DNA of 64,000 nucleotides. It comes from Chloroflexota bacterium. GTDB lineage: Bacteria; Chloroflexota; Dehalococcoidia; UBA2979. Location: NCBI GenBank assembly GCA_947479915.1, contig CANKAU010000004.1, positions 60,655 through 124,654 on the forward strand, read 5' to 3'. The notes below the pieces were generated by a model that saw nothing but the letters and a program-made list of their open reading frames with translations, made no database searches and was not told where the DNA came from. A program made the position numbers and the translations under genes. Below are positions 9,904 through 20,616 of the stretch, one piece after another. Within the stretch, counting starts at the first letter, position 1. Every line of letters begins with the position of its first letter.

Positions 9904-10316
9904 CGGTCGAGGAGACTGCGAGGGGCGGCCCATCCCCCTGCCCCCTTCCCGGCGCGGGAAGGGGGATAAGAAGCGAGGGCTACCGCCCTCGCGCTCCCCG
10001 TCCGAACCGAGGGTGCTGCGCACCTCGGGATACAGAACTCGCCGATCCCACACCCCGCCTTCACGTCGACGCCCGGCCTCCGGCCCCCTCGCCCACGCAG
10101 TGGGAGAGGGCGGGGGGTGAGGGCGCACCACGCACCTCGTCAGCGCGGCGCCCCCTCGACATCCCCGTCCCACGACCGCGCCCTCGTCCGACCCGCCCGA
10201 GGTGGGCCGCACGCTCGGTTCCGGGATGCTCGAAGGGGCGCAGCCCCTTCGAATCTCAACCCCTCCCGCGCCGGGAGGGGCAGGGGTGGGCCGCCCCTCG
10301 CAGTCTCCTCGACGTC
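9904..10316. repeat. Composite inverted-pair intergenic repeat, element B (upstream of dapA)
   Basis: TCGAGGAGACTGCGAGGGGCGGCCCA (from 9908) recurs inverted at ~10288-10313; arms extend through CCCCTCCCGGCGCGGGAGGGG; internal hairpins 9973-9992, 10086-10110, 10230-10252. Confidence 0.85.
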
Positions 10317-10434
10317 GCTGGTCCCTCGCCCCGGCGCGCCGAGGGGAGTGGGCCGCCCCCCATCCCAGCGGCTACACTGCGCACCTGACACCCAGCGGCT
10401 CGCCGCCGCCCCGCCTGCCCTCGAGGACCCGACC

Positions 10435-11349
10435 ATGACTGCACCGCTCGGCCGCCTGCTCACCGCGATGGTCACGCCCATGACGCCCGCCGGCGACGTG
10501 GACCTGGAGGCGACGAAGGTGCTCGCGAAGGCGCTGGTCGCCTCGGGCACGGACGGCATCGTCTCCACCGGCAGCACCGGCGAGGCCGCCACCCTGTCCG
10601 ACGAGGAGACCGTGGCCGTGTGGGTCGCGACGAAGGAGGCGGTGGGCGCGGACGTCGCCGTGATCGCCGGCGCGACGAACAACGACACGCGCCGCTCGAT
10701 CCGCCTCGCCCGCGAGGCCGATCGCGTGGGCCTGGACGGCGTCCTGCTCACGGTGCCCGCGTACAGCAAACCGCCGCAGTCCGGCCTCATCCGCCACTTC
10801 ACGGCGATCGCGGAGGCCACCTCGCTGCCCGGCATCCTGTACAACGTGCCGAGCCGCGCCGCCCTGAACATGCCGATGCCGACCGTGGCCACGCTGGCCA
10901 ACGTGCCGAACATCGTCGGCATCAAGGAGGCGAGCGGCGACCTCAACCAGATCAGCGCGATCATCGACGCCACGTCCTCGCACGGCGACGGCTTCCGCGT
11001 GTGGTCAGGCAACGACAGCGACACGCTCGCGGTGATAGCACTCGGCGGCTACGGCGTGGTCAGCGTCGCGAGCCACCTCGTCGGCCGCCAGATCCGCGCG
11101 ATGATCGACGCGAGCCTCGCGGGCCGCAACGCCGAGGCCGCCGCGATCCACCACCGCCTGACGCCGCTCGTCGACATGCTGTTCGTGGAGAGCAACCCGA
11201 TCCCCGTGAAGTACGCGGTGAACCTCGCCGGCATCGTCGTCGGCGACTGCCGCCTCCCGCTCGTCCCCCCGTCCGAGTCCGCCGCCACGCTGCTGCGCGC
11301 CGAGCTCGCCCGCCACGCGATCGACCTCAAGGCCGCTGTGGGGGTGTAG
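10435..11349 (+). CDS. dapA: 4-hydroxy-tetrahydrodipicolinate synthase
   Basis: GRLLTAMVTPMTPAGDVDLEA, STGSTGEAATLSDEE, YNVPSRAALNM, GIKEASGDLNQIS. Confidence 0.96.
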   Translation: MTAPLGRLLTAMVTPMTPAGDVDLEATKVLAKALVASGTDGIVSTGSTGEAATLSDEETVAVWVATKEAVGADVAVIAGATNNDTRRSIRLAREADRVGLDGVLLTVPAYSKPPQSGLIRHFTAIAEATSLPGILYNVPSRAALNMPMPTVATLANVPNIVGIKEASGDLNQISAIIDATSSHGDGFRVWSGNDSDTLAVIALGGYGVVSVASHLVGRQIRAMIDASLAGRNAEAAAIHHRLTPLVDMLFVESNPIPVKYAVNLAGIVVGDCRLPLVPPSESAATLLRAELARHAIDLKAAVGV

Positions 11350-11889
11350 TTGCCTTACCCGCTGTGGACGTACTACCCGAACCGCGATCGACCACCCCGA
11401 TGGGTGGATGAGTTTGTTGCTGTCGTGAGTTCGAGCCAATCGCAGATCGACTCCGCGTCCGCGCTGCATCTCACTAGTGACACGGTTCTACGCCACGTTC
11501 GCGACGGGCTCGAAGCACTTGGGTACGAGGTGGAGAGCGGTAAGACAGCGAGCGGCAAGATTCGGCGTCCTGTGCTCTTCGGTGAGAACGGTCGCGAGCG
11601 GGTCGCGTATGAAGTTGACGCGGTGCATGACGAACTCGGGATCGTCGTCGAGATCGAAGCTGGACGTGGCGCACGAGGCAACGCTGTCTACCGAGATATC
11701 ATCCGCGCTGCTCTGCTTGTCGACGCCCGCTACCTGGCCGTGGGTGTCATGGCAGAGTACCGGCATCAGAGCAGCGGACGAGAAATGGTCGTGAAAAGGT
11801 ACGCGGATGCGCGTGGACAACTCGACGCCATCTACGCGAGCGGCAGACTTCAGCTGCCGTTCGAAGGTGTCCTTCTCTTCGGTTACTAG
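11350..11889 (+). CDS. Restriction-endonuclease-like (PD-(D/E)XK-type) hypothetical protein
   Basis: YEVDAVHDELGIVVEIEAGRGARGNAVYRDIIRAALL resembles a D-x(n)-ExE/K-type nuclease core; no methylase partner nearby. Confidence 0.5.
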   Translation: MPYPLWTYYPNRDRPPRWVDEFVAVVSSSQSQIDSASALHLTSDTVLRHVRDGLEALGYEVESGKTASGKIRRPVLFGENGRERVAYEVDAVHDELGIVVEIEAGRGARGNAVYRDIIRAALLVDARYLAVGVMAEYRHQSSGREMVVKRYADARGQLDAIYASGRLQLPFEGVLLFGY

Positions 11890-11891
11890 CG

Positions 11892-12401
11892 ATGGAGCTG
11901 CGCCTCCCCTCCTGCACCATCCGCCCGTGGCGTGCGAGCGATCTTGAGTCGCTGGTGCTGCATGCGGACAATCCGAGGATCGCCGCGAACCTGCGCGACG
12001 TGTTCCCGTCGCCGTACACGCGCGCGGACGGCGAGGCGTGGCTCGCGGTCGCGGCACGTCCCTCGAACTTCGCGATCGAGGTGGACGGCGCGGCGGTCGG
12101 CGGCATCGGGCTGCGGCTCGGCGAGGACGTGCACCGGCGCACGGCGGAGATCGGCTACTGGCTCGGCGAGGCGTACTGGGGCCGCGGCATCGTGACCGAG
12201 GCGGTGGGCGCGCTCACGCGCTGGGGCGTCGAGGCGTTCGACCTCGTGCGGGTCGATGCGCACGTCTTCGCGCCGAACGTGGCGAGCGCGCGCGTGCTGG
12301 AGAAGAACGGCTACGTGCTCGAAGGCCGCCTGCGCAGGCGCGTTGAGAAGCGCGGCGAGATCCTCGATGCGCTCGTGTACGCGTACGTCCTCGAGGACTA
12401 G
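11892..12401 (+). CDS. GNAT-family N-acetyltransferase (RimJ/RimL-like)
   Basis: IRPWRASDLESLVLHADNPRIAANLRD...EIGYWLGEAYWGRGIVTEAV...NVASARVLEKNGYVLEG. Confidence 0.9.
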   Translation: MELRLPSCTIRPWRASDLESLVLHADNPRIAANLRDVFPSPYTRADGEAWLAVAARPSNFAIEVDGAAVGGIGLRLGEDVHRRTAEIGYWLGEAYWGRGIVTEAVGALTRWGVEAFDLVRVDAHVFAPNVASARVLEKNGYVLEGRLRRRVEKRGEILDALVYAYVLED

Positions 12402-12410
12402 CGCGCGAGG

Positions 12411-12944
12411 CTAGCGCTGCGGCTGATCGCGCTTCGCGACCCACTCGGCCCAGGCCTCGCGGGTCTTCGTGCGGGCCTTCTCGTAGCCCATGCGGTCGCC
12501 GAAGTAGCCGCCGAGGATCGCGGGGAGCACGCGGCTCATCACAAGCAGGTACACGCCGTAGAAGAGCGTCGCCCAGATCAGCGAGTCGCGGAACATCGGC
12601 ACGCCGAGGACAATCGCGAGCCCCGTGGTCGCGGCGATAATGATGCCGAGGTACGCGAAGCCGTTGACCCAATTCGCCTCGATGGCGCGCTGGATGCGCA
12701 GCGTCTCGAGGAGCGTGTCCGGCACAGCGTCCACGGGAGCTCGGCCGGCGCGGACGTCCTCGCGGCAGTGCGGGCACATCTCCGTGTCACGCGAGAGCGG
12801 GGTGTAACAGTTGCCGCAGAACCGCCCCACGTTCGGCGCTTGCCCACGCGAGATCGCGACGATGTGATCCTCCAGCTCCTGGCTGAAGATCGGGCAGTCG
12901 TCGTCCGGGCGGAAGCGCACATCGTTCGGGTCGTCGAAGCTCAC
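12411..12944 (-). CDS. Zinc-ribbon-containing membrane protein
   Basis: CGNCYTPLSRDTEMCPHC zinc ribbon followed by two hydrophobic segments. Confidence 0.65.
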   Translation of the reverse strand: MSFDDPNDVRFRPDDDCPIFSQELEDHIVAISRGQAPNVGRFCGNCYTPLSRDTEMCPHCREDVRAGRAPVDAVPDTLLETLRIQRAIEANWVNGFAYLGIIIAATTGLAIVLGVPMFRDSLIWATLFYGVYLLVMSRVLPAILGGYFGDRMGYEKARTKTREAWAEWVAKRDQPQR

Positions 12945-13609
12945 GCGCCTGCTCGCTTCCGGGTTGTGGTCTCGCGGTGCTCCCCCAACATTCCCACCCC
13001 GCCCGCGCTGCGGGAAGGGGGCGTCGAGGGCTGTCCCGCGGTGAGCGCGCCCGCGAGGTCCGCGAGCACCGCCGCCGCCTCACCGTGGTACGCCGCCGCG
13101 CGGCCGGACGGCGAGGGCATCACCCACACCTCGGCGCCCTCGAGCGGCTCAACGGGCTGGCGGCCCCAGCCGCGCGCCCGCCACGCTCGCGCGTAGATCG
13201 CACCGAAGCCGCGCGTGGTCGTGAAGCACACCGCTCGAGGCCGCGCGGCACGGATGCGCTCGCGGAACGCCGGCGCGGAGTCGCGCAGCTCGGCGTCGGT
13301 GATGCCGGTCGAGTCGGTGAGCACGCGCTTCACCACGTCGGTGAAGCCGATGCGGAATGGGCCGCGCCCGCTCCCTGCTGCGTCGGCCAGCGCCGCGTCG
13401 TCCTCGGGCGTGACAGGGCCGGCGACGAGCGGCGACGAGGACAGCGTGCGCCAGAAGGCGTTGCCGGGGTGCCCGTAGTAGTGGCCGCGCAGCGCGGATC
13501 GCTCCCCCGGGTTGATCCCGACGAACACGAGGTCGAGGCCGGGGATGAGCAGATCCGGGAGCGTGCGCACCTCGTCGGCGCGGGGCTCCTCGGACAGCGC
13601 GGGGGTCAC
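12941..13609 (-). CDS. mug: Mismatch-specific (G/U, Mug-type) uracil-DNA glycosylase
   Basis: LDLVFVGINPGERSALRGHYYGHPGNAFWRTL and WVMPSPSGRAAAYH; ATGA overlap with the downstream gene. Confidence 0.82.
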   Translation of the reverse strand: MTPALSEEPRADEVRTLPDLLIPGLDLVFVGINPGERSALRGHYYGHPGNAFWRTLSSSPLVAGPVTPEDDAALADAAGSGRGPFRIGFTDVVKRVLTDSTGITDAELRDSAPAFRERIRAARPRAVCFTTTRGFGAIYARAWRARGWGRQPVEPLEGAEVWVMPSPSGRAAAYHGEAAAVLADLAGALTAGQPSTPPSRSAGGVGMLGEHRETTTRKRAGA

Positions 13610-14166
13610 GGGTTCAGCTGGGCCCAGGCGAACGACTCGTGGCCCAGCGCGACGCCGAGCCACATGGTGACCAGCGACGCGCCAAGGATGAAGACCGAGA
13701 ACCCGAAGGACTTCTGCCGCGCGCGCTCCAGTTCGGTGCGCACCTCGTTCGCCTCTTCCGTGCTGGCGGAGAACGGGTCGTCCTGGATCGCGATCACGCG
13801 GTCGGAGAGCCCGGCGATGCGCTTGCCGTAGTAGCGCATGTGGATGCCGATGAGGATCATCGTCACCACGAACATGATCATCTTCAGCGAGAAGAGCGGC
13901 CCGAAGACGTACTCCTCGGGCGACTCGCGGACGTTCACCGGGACGATCGTGTAGTACTGGTACAGCCCGGTCACGATGAGCACGACGATCGAGATCGTCG
14001 CGAGCATCCCGAATCGCGCCGCGACCACGCGGGTGACGCCGCGCTTGAGGCGCTCGTCATCCTCGATCAGCCACGTCGCGGGGACGACCGCGAGGAACAT
14101 CAGGATCTGCGGCCCCACGAGGATCGCCGCAGCCGTGACGTGAAGCGCGAGCGCGATCGTTCCCAC
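13606..14166 (-). CDS. Membrane protein, DUF2269/CopD-like
   Basis: Four hydrophobic helices, HVTAAAILVGPQILMFLAVVPA. Confidence 0.5.
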   Translation of the reverse strand: MGTIALALHVTAAAILVGPQILMFLAVVPATWLIEDDERLKRGVTRVVAARFGMLATISIVVLIVTGLYQYYTIVPVNVRESPEEYVFGPLFSLKMIMFVVTMILIGIHMRYYGKRIAGLSDRVIAIQDDPFSASTEEANEVRTELERARQKSFGFSVFILGASLVTMWLGVALGHESFAWAQLNP

Positions 14167-14182
14167 TGTGTTCCTCTTCTCG

Positions 14183-14228
14183 GGGCGGGCTGCTGGGCGG
14201 GCTGCTGGGCGGGCTGCTGGGCGGGCTA
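14183..14228. repeat. 12-bp tandem repeat GGGCGGGCTGCT, ~3.8 copies, G-quadruplex-like
   Basis: Exact tandem copies at 14183, 14195, 14207 and partial at 14219. Confidence 0.95.
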
Positions 14229-14238
14229 CAGGCCCCGA

Positions 14239-16423
<2,185 letters not shown>

Positions 16424-16472
16424 GCCGCGAGCGGGTCGCGCCGCCGCTGCCCCGCACCCTCGAAGAACTGCC

Positions 16473-17384
16473 CTAGCGCACACCCTCGCGGGCGCCGATC
16501 GCGTCGGCGTAGGCGAGCAGGGCCCGCGCGCGGCGGACGGTGCGACGGTCGACGAGACGGTCGTAGGTCGAGGCCTCGGGCATCTCGCCGGCGACCACCC
16601 CCACCCACGCGTCGGCGGCCCGCACGCGATCCCATTCCGCCAGCGTCGCGCGGGCGACCGCGACCTCGACGGGGTCGGGGGCGAACAGCGCGTTCATCGC
16701 GCGGGCCTCGTCCTCGTCATGCACGAGGGCGCCCGCGGCGCCGAGGTCGTGGGCGCGGCGGGCGAGGTCGGCGGTCTCCGGACGGTGGTGCACCACCGAG
16801 ACGATCCACGGCAGGCGTGCGGTGTGCGCCGCGACCGCCAGGTCCGCCATCGCGTGGTCGTAGAGCGACCCGGCGCGGTTGCCCAGGCCCATGTCCTCGC
16901 GCAGCCCGTCGATCGACAGCGCGACCCCGCTGTGCCGGTCCACGGCGTCGAGGATCCTCGACAGGTGGGAGAGCGCCTCGGCGGAGTCGACCTCCGGGAT
17001 CAGGCGGATGCCTCCGGGGTTGATGCCCTGCCGCATCTCGCGCTTGCGGATCGCGACATCCGCGTCGCGGGCGTCCTGCGGGATCTCCGCCCCCGAGAGG
17101 ACGATCGCTGTCACGTGTGCGCCGGTCTCCCCGGCGACGATGGCGTCCAGGTCGCCCTCGAGCTCCCCGGAACGGGTGTCCGAGACGCGGACGTGCACCG
17201 GGCGCCCGGTCGCCGCAATGGCGAGGATGGCGCGCTGGGCGTTGGCGCGGGCCTGCGCCCGTCGCCCGTGCACCGAGGGCGCGGCGAGGTTGATCGCCAC
17301 GGCGTCCGCAGCGGAGCTGGTGGCGGCCGCCAGGGCCGCCTCGTCCAGGGCATCGATCAGGAGAGTGCTGCGCAGCGCGAGCAT
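16473..17384 (-). CDS. HpcH/HpaI aldolase / citrate lyase beta-like
   Basis: CitE-like order: ADAVAINLAAPSV, RVSDTRSGELEGDLDAIV, SAEALSHLSRILDA, HDEDEARAMNALFAPDPVEVAVARATLAEWDR. Confidence 0.7.
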   Translation of the reverse strand: MLALRSTLLIDALDEAALAAATSSAADAVAINLAAPSVHGRRAQARANAQRAILAIAATGRPVHVRVSDTRSGELEGDLDAIVAGETGAHVTAIVLSGAEIPQDARDADVAIRKREMRQGINPGGIRLIPEVDSAEALSHLSRILDAVDRHSGVALSIDGLREDMGLGNRAGSLYDHAMADLAVAAHTARLPWIVSVVHHRPETADLARRAHDLGAAGALVHDEDEARAMNALFAPDPVEVAVARATLAEWDRVRAADAWVGVVAGEMPEASTYDRLVDRRTVRRARALLAYADAIGAREGVR

Positions 17385-17481
17385 CGGAGGTTCCGTTCTT
17401 GGGGCCGTTCGTCCGCGGAAGGGTACCCCATGTCGCACGGAGGGGGTCGTGACCGCACGCGCGTCGGGTTCCCGCCCCGGC

Positions 17482-18759
17482 CTAGCCCCCCGCGAGGATC
17501 GCGTCCAGCCGGTCGGCGTCTGCCGATGGCCCGACGACCGCCAGGGAGTAGCGGCGCTCGCCGAAGACCCGCTTCGCGACGCGCTGCACATCCTCCGCTG
17601 TGACGGATCGGAGGCGCTCGACGGTGACGTCGGGCGGTTCGATCTGTCCGTCCATCAGCAGCTGGGTGCCCCGGCGTTGCCCGAGCGACATCGGCGTCTC
17701 CAGCGAGAGGCGGAACGAACCGCAGGCGTAGTCCTTCGTGCGCTGGAGCTCCTCGTCCCCCATCGGCTCGTCGACCATGCGCTGGAGCTCGGCGGTGATC
17801 ACCTGCAGCGCCTCCTCCTGGTGCTCGCGGGTGACGCCGGCGCTCACCGACACCGTGCCGATGTCCATGTAGCGCGACGCGCCCGAGGACACCGAGTACG
17901 CCAGCCCGCGGCGCTCCCGCACCTCCTTGAACAGGCGGGACGACATGCCTCGACCGAGCGCGGTGTTCATGATGTCCAGCGCGTAGCGCTCCGGGTCGTT
18001 GCGGCCCATGCCGGGCGCGGAAAGCGCGAGGTTGGTCTGCTCGATCTCGCGCTGTTCGATGAGGATGTGCTCCGCGGGTCGCTCGCCCCGGCCGGGCGCG
18101 AACGTGGCGGCGGCGCCCAGCGGCAGCCCGCCGAACTCGCGCTCGGCGAACGCGCGCACCTGCGCGACGTCGATGTTCCCCGCGACCGACAGCACGGCGT
18201 TCGCGGCGTTGTAGAAGGACGCCATGTGCGCCACGAAGTCCTCGCGCTGCATCGCCTGCACCGTCTCGATGGTCCCGGCGATCGGCCAGCCGACCGGCTG
18301 GTCGCCGTAGGCGGCGGTGGAGAGCAGCTCACCCACGTATGCGCCCGGCGAGTCGTGCGAGCGCCGGATCTCTTGCTGCACCACCGTGCGCTCCCGCTCG
18401 ATCTCCTCGGACGACAGGAGCGAGCGGAGCAGCATGTCCCCGAGCACCTCGATGCCCGTCTCCACGCGCTCGAACGGCAGGTTGTTCCAGTAGCAGGTGA
18501 TCTCCTTCGTCGTGAAGGCGTTCAGCCCGCCCCCCGCGCCCTCGATCGCCTCGGAGATCTCCGGCGCCGTCGGCCGCCGCTCCGTCCCCTTGAACAGCAT
18601 GTGCTCGATGTAGTGCGACAGCCCGTTCGTCCTCGGGTTCTCGTCCCGCGACCCGACCCGCACGAAGAAGGAGGTGGCGGCGCTCTGCGCCGTGGGGATA
18701 ACGGTGGTGACCAGCCGCAGCCCGTTGGACAGCGTGAAGAGCTCGGGTTCGTTCGCCAA
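17482..18759 (-). CDS. M16 (pitrilysin) zinc protease
   Basis: TNGLSHYIEHMLFKGTERR (HxxEH) and C-terminal M16 pattern. Confidence 0.93.
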   Translation of the reverse strand: MANEPELFTLSNGLRLVTTVIPTAQSAATSFFVRVGSRDENPRTNGLSHYIEHMLFKGTERRPTAPEISEAIEGAGGGLNAFTTKEITCYWNNLPFERVETGIEVLGDMLLRSLLSSEEIERERTVVQQEIRRSHDSPGAYVGELLSTAAYGDQPVGWPIAGTIETVQAMQREDFVAHMASFYNAANAVLSVAGNIDVAQVRAFAEREFGGLPLGAAATFAPGRGERPAEHILIEQREIEQTNLALSAPGMGRNDPERYALDIMNTALGRGMSSRLFKEVRERRGLAYSVSSGASRYMDIGTVSVSAGVTREHQEEALQVITAELQRMVDEPMGDEELQRTKDYACGSFRLSLETPMSLGQRRGTQLLMDGQIEPPDVTVERLRSVTAEDVQRVAKRVFGERRYSLAVVGPSADADRLDAILAGG

Positions 18760-18926
18760 GACAGCACCTTCTTCTACGGGTGTCCGAGGGAGGAGTAGTG
18801 GCGATCAGCCTAGGCACGCTCGGTCGGGGGTGGCAACGCTGCGGCCCGCGTGGCCTGCCGTTCGACACGCCTCGACCGCGTCCGTAAGATGGGACAAACC
18901 AGACGTCTCCCCCAGGCGCTCACCCC

Positions 18927-20579
18927 ATGACTTCCTACATCTTCGTGACCGGCGGCGTGGTCTCTTCCGTAGGGAAGGGCATTGTCACCGCTTCCCTCGG
19001 CCGCATCCTGAAGGCCCGCGGGCTGCAGGTGTCCATCCTGAAGCTGGACCCCTACATCAACGTGGATCCCGGCACCATGTCGCCCTACCAGCACGGCGAG
19101 GTCTTCGTGACCGACGACGGTGCTGAGACCGACCTGGACCTCGGCCACTACGAGCGCTTCATCGACATCGACCTGACGCGGGGCAATTCCACCTCCTCCG
19201 GGCAGGTGTACGAGGAAGTCATCCGCAAGGAGCGTCGGGGCGACTACCTCGGCGGCACGATCCAGGCGATTCCGCACGTCACGAACGAGATCAAGCGCCG
19301 CATCCGCGCCGCTGGCACCGCGCTGAAGGCGGACGTGGTGGTGGTGGAGGTCGGCGGCACCGTCGGCGACATCGAGAGCCAGCCGTTCCTCGAGGCGATC
19401 TCGCAGATGCGCTACTCGTCGCCCAAGGACGAGACGCTCTCCATCCACGTCACGCTGCTGCCGTACATCGGCTCCACGCACGAGCTGAAGACGAAGCCGA
19501 CGCAGCACTCCGTGCGCGAGCTCCGCGCCTTCGGCATCCAGCCGGACGTGATCGTCGCGCGCTCGGACTTCCCGGTGCCGGAGTCGCTCCGCGAGAAGAT
19601 CGCGCTGTTCTGCAACGTCCAGCGCGAGGCGGTGATCCCGCTGCAGACCGCGGACTCGATCTACGAAGTGCCGCTGATCCTCGAGCGCTCCGGCCTCGGG
19701 CTCATCGTCACGCGCACGCTCGACCTCGGCGAGGCGTCGCCGGACCTGGACGAGTGGACGAGGTTCGTGGAGCGCCTGCAGGCGCCGAAGCGGGCCGCGC
19801 GCATCGGTATCGTCGGCAAGTACGTGGAGCTGCACGACGCCTACCTCTCGATCAAGGAGGCGCTGGTGCACGCCGGAGTCCACCACGAGGCGGAGCTGGA
19901 CCTGCGCTGGATCCACGCCGAGGACCTAGAGACGAACGACGCGGAGCAGGTCATCGGCGACGTCGATGGCGTGATGCTCTGCCCCGGCTTCGGTGACCGC
20001 GGCCTGGAGGGCAAGATCCAGGCCGTCCAGTACGCCCGCGAGCGGAAGATCCCGTACCTGGGCGATTGCCTCGGCCTGCAGATGCTCGTCGTCGAGTTCG
20101 CGCGCAACGTCGCCGGGCTGCCCGAGGCGAACACGACCGAGGCCGACCCGAAGACGCCGTTCCCCGTCATCTCGCTGCTCTCCGAGCAGCAGCAGGTGCA
20201 CGAGCTGGGCGGGACCATGCGCCTGGGCGGTTACGACTGCAACCTCGTGCCCGGCACGAAGGCGGCCGCCGCCTACGGCACGCCGACCGCTCGCGAGCGT
20301 CACCGCCACCGCTACGAGGTGAACAACGCCCTGCTGCCGCAGCTGGAGCAGGCGGGCCTCGTCGTCGCGGGTCGTGACGCGGAGAGCGGCCTCGTGGAGA
20401 TCGTGGAGCTGAAGGACCACCCGTTCATGGTGGGCGCGCAGTTCCACCCGGAGTTCACCAGCCGCCCGAACCGCCCGAACGCGCTGTTCCGCGAGTTCGT
20501 CGGCGCCGCCTGCGACCGCGCCCAGCTCCGCCTCGCGAACGAGGCCGCCGAGGGCGCTGCGGCCTCGAGCGCCATCTAG
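18927..20579 (+). CDS. pyrG: CTP synthase
   Basis: YIFVTGGVVSSVGKGIVTASLGRILKARGLQV; GATase domain CPGFGDRGLEGKI. Confidence 0.97.
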   Translation: MTSYIFVTGGVVSSVGKGIVTASLGRILKARGLQVSILKLDPYINVDPGTMSPYQHGEVFVTDDGAETDLDLGHYERFIDIDLTRGNSTSSGQVYEEVIRKERRGDYLGGTIQAIPHVTNEIKRRIRAAGTALKADVVVVEVGGTVGDIESQPFLEAISQMRYSSPKDETLSIHVTLLPYIGSTHELKTKPTQHSVRELRAFGIQPDVIVARSDFPVPESLREKIALFCNVQREAVIPLQTADSIYEVPLILERSGLGLIVTRTLDLGEASPDLDEWTRFVERLQAPKRAARIGIVGKYVELHDAYLSIKEALVHAGVHHEAELDLRWIHAEDLETNDAEQVIGDVDGVMLCPGFGDRGLEGKIQAVQYARERKIPYLGDCLGLQMLVVEFARNVAGLPEANTTEADPKTPFPVISLLSEQQQVHELGGTMRLGGYDCNLVPGTKAAAAYGTPTARERHRHRYEVNNALLPQLEQAGLVVAGRDAESGLVEIVELKDHPFMVGAQFHPEFTSRPNRPNALFREFVGAACDRAQLRLANEAAEGAAASSAI

Positions 20580-20616
20580 TGCAGGCCGGGGTGGGTTTCC
20601 TCCGTAGGGAGTACGC

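Noticed and set aside
6345-10316. Insertion sequence with terminal inverted repeats spanning dapB-asd
   Set aside because: Each inverted pair is closed on itself within ~260-410 bp and no transposase lies between; a compound transposon is not supported.
9861-10434. Lysine riboswitch upstream of dapA
   Set aside because: No match to the conserved lysine-riboswitch core; structure is explained by the inverted repeat pair also found upstream of dapB.
14183-14228. Possible CRISPR-like array
   Set aside because: Contiguous 12-bp tandem units without spacers; no cas genes in the window.
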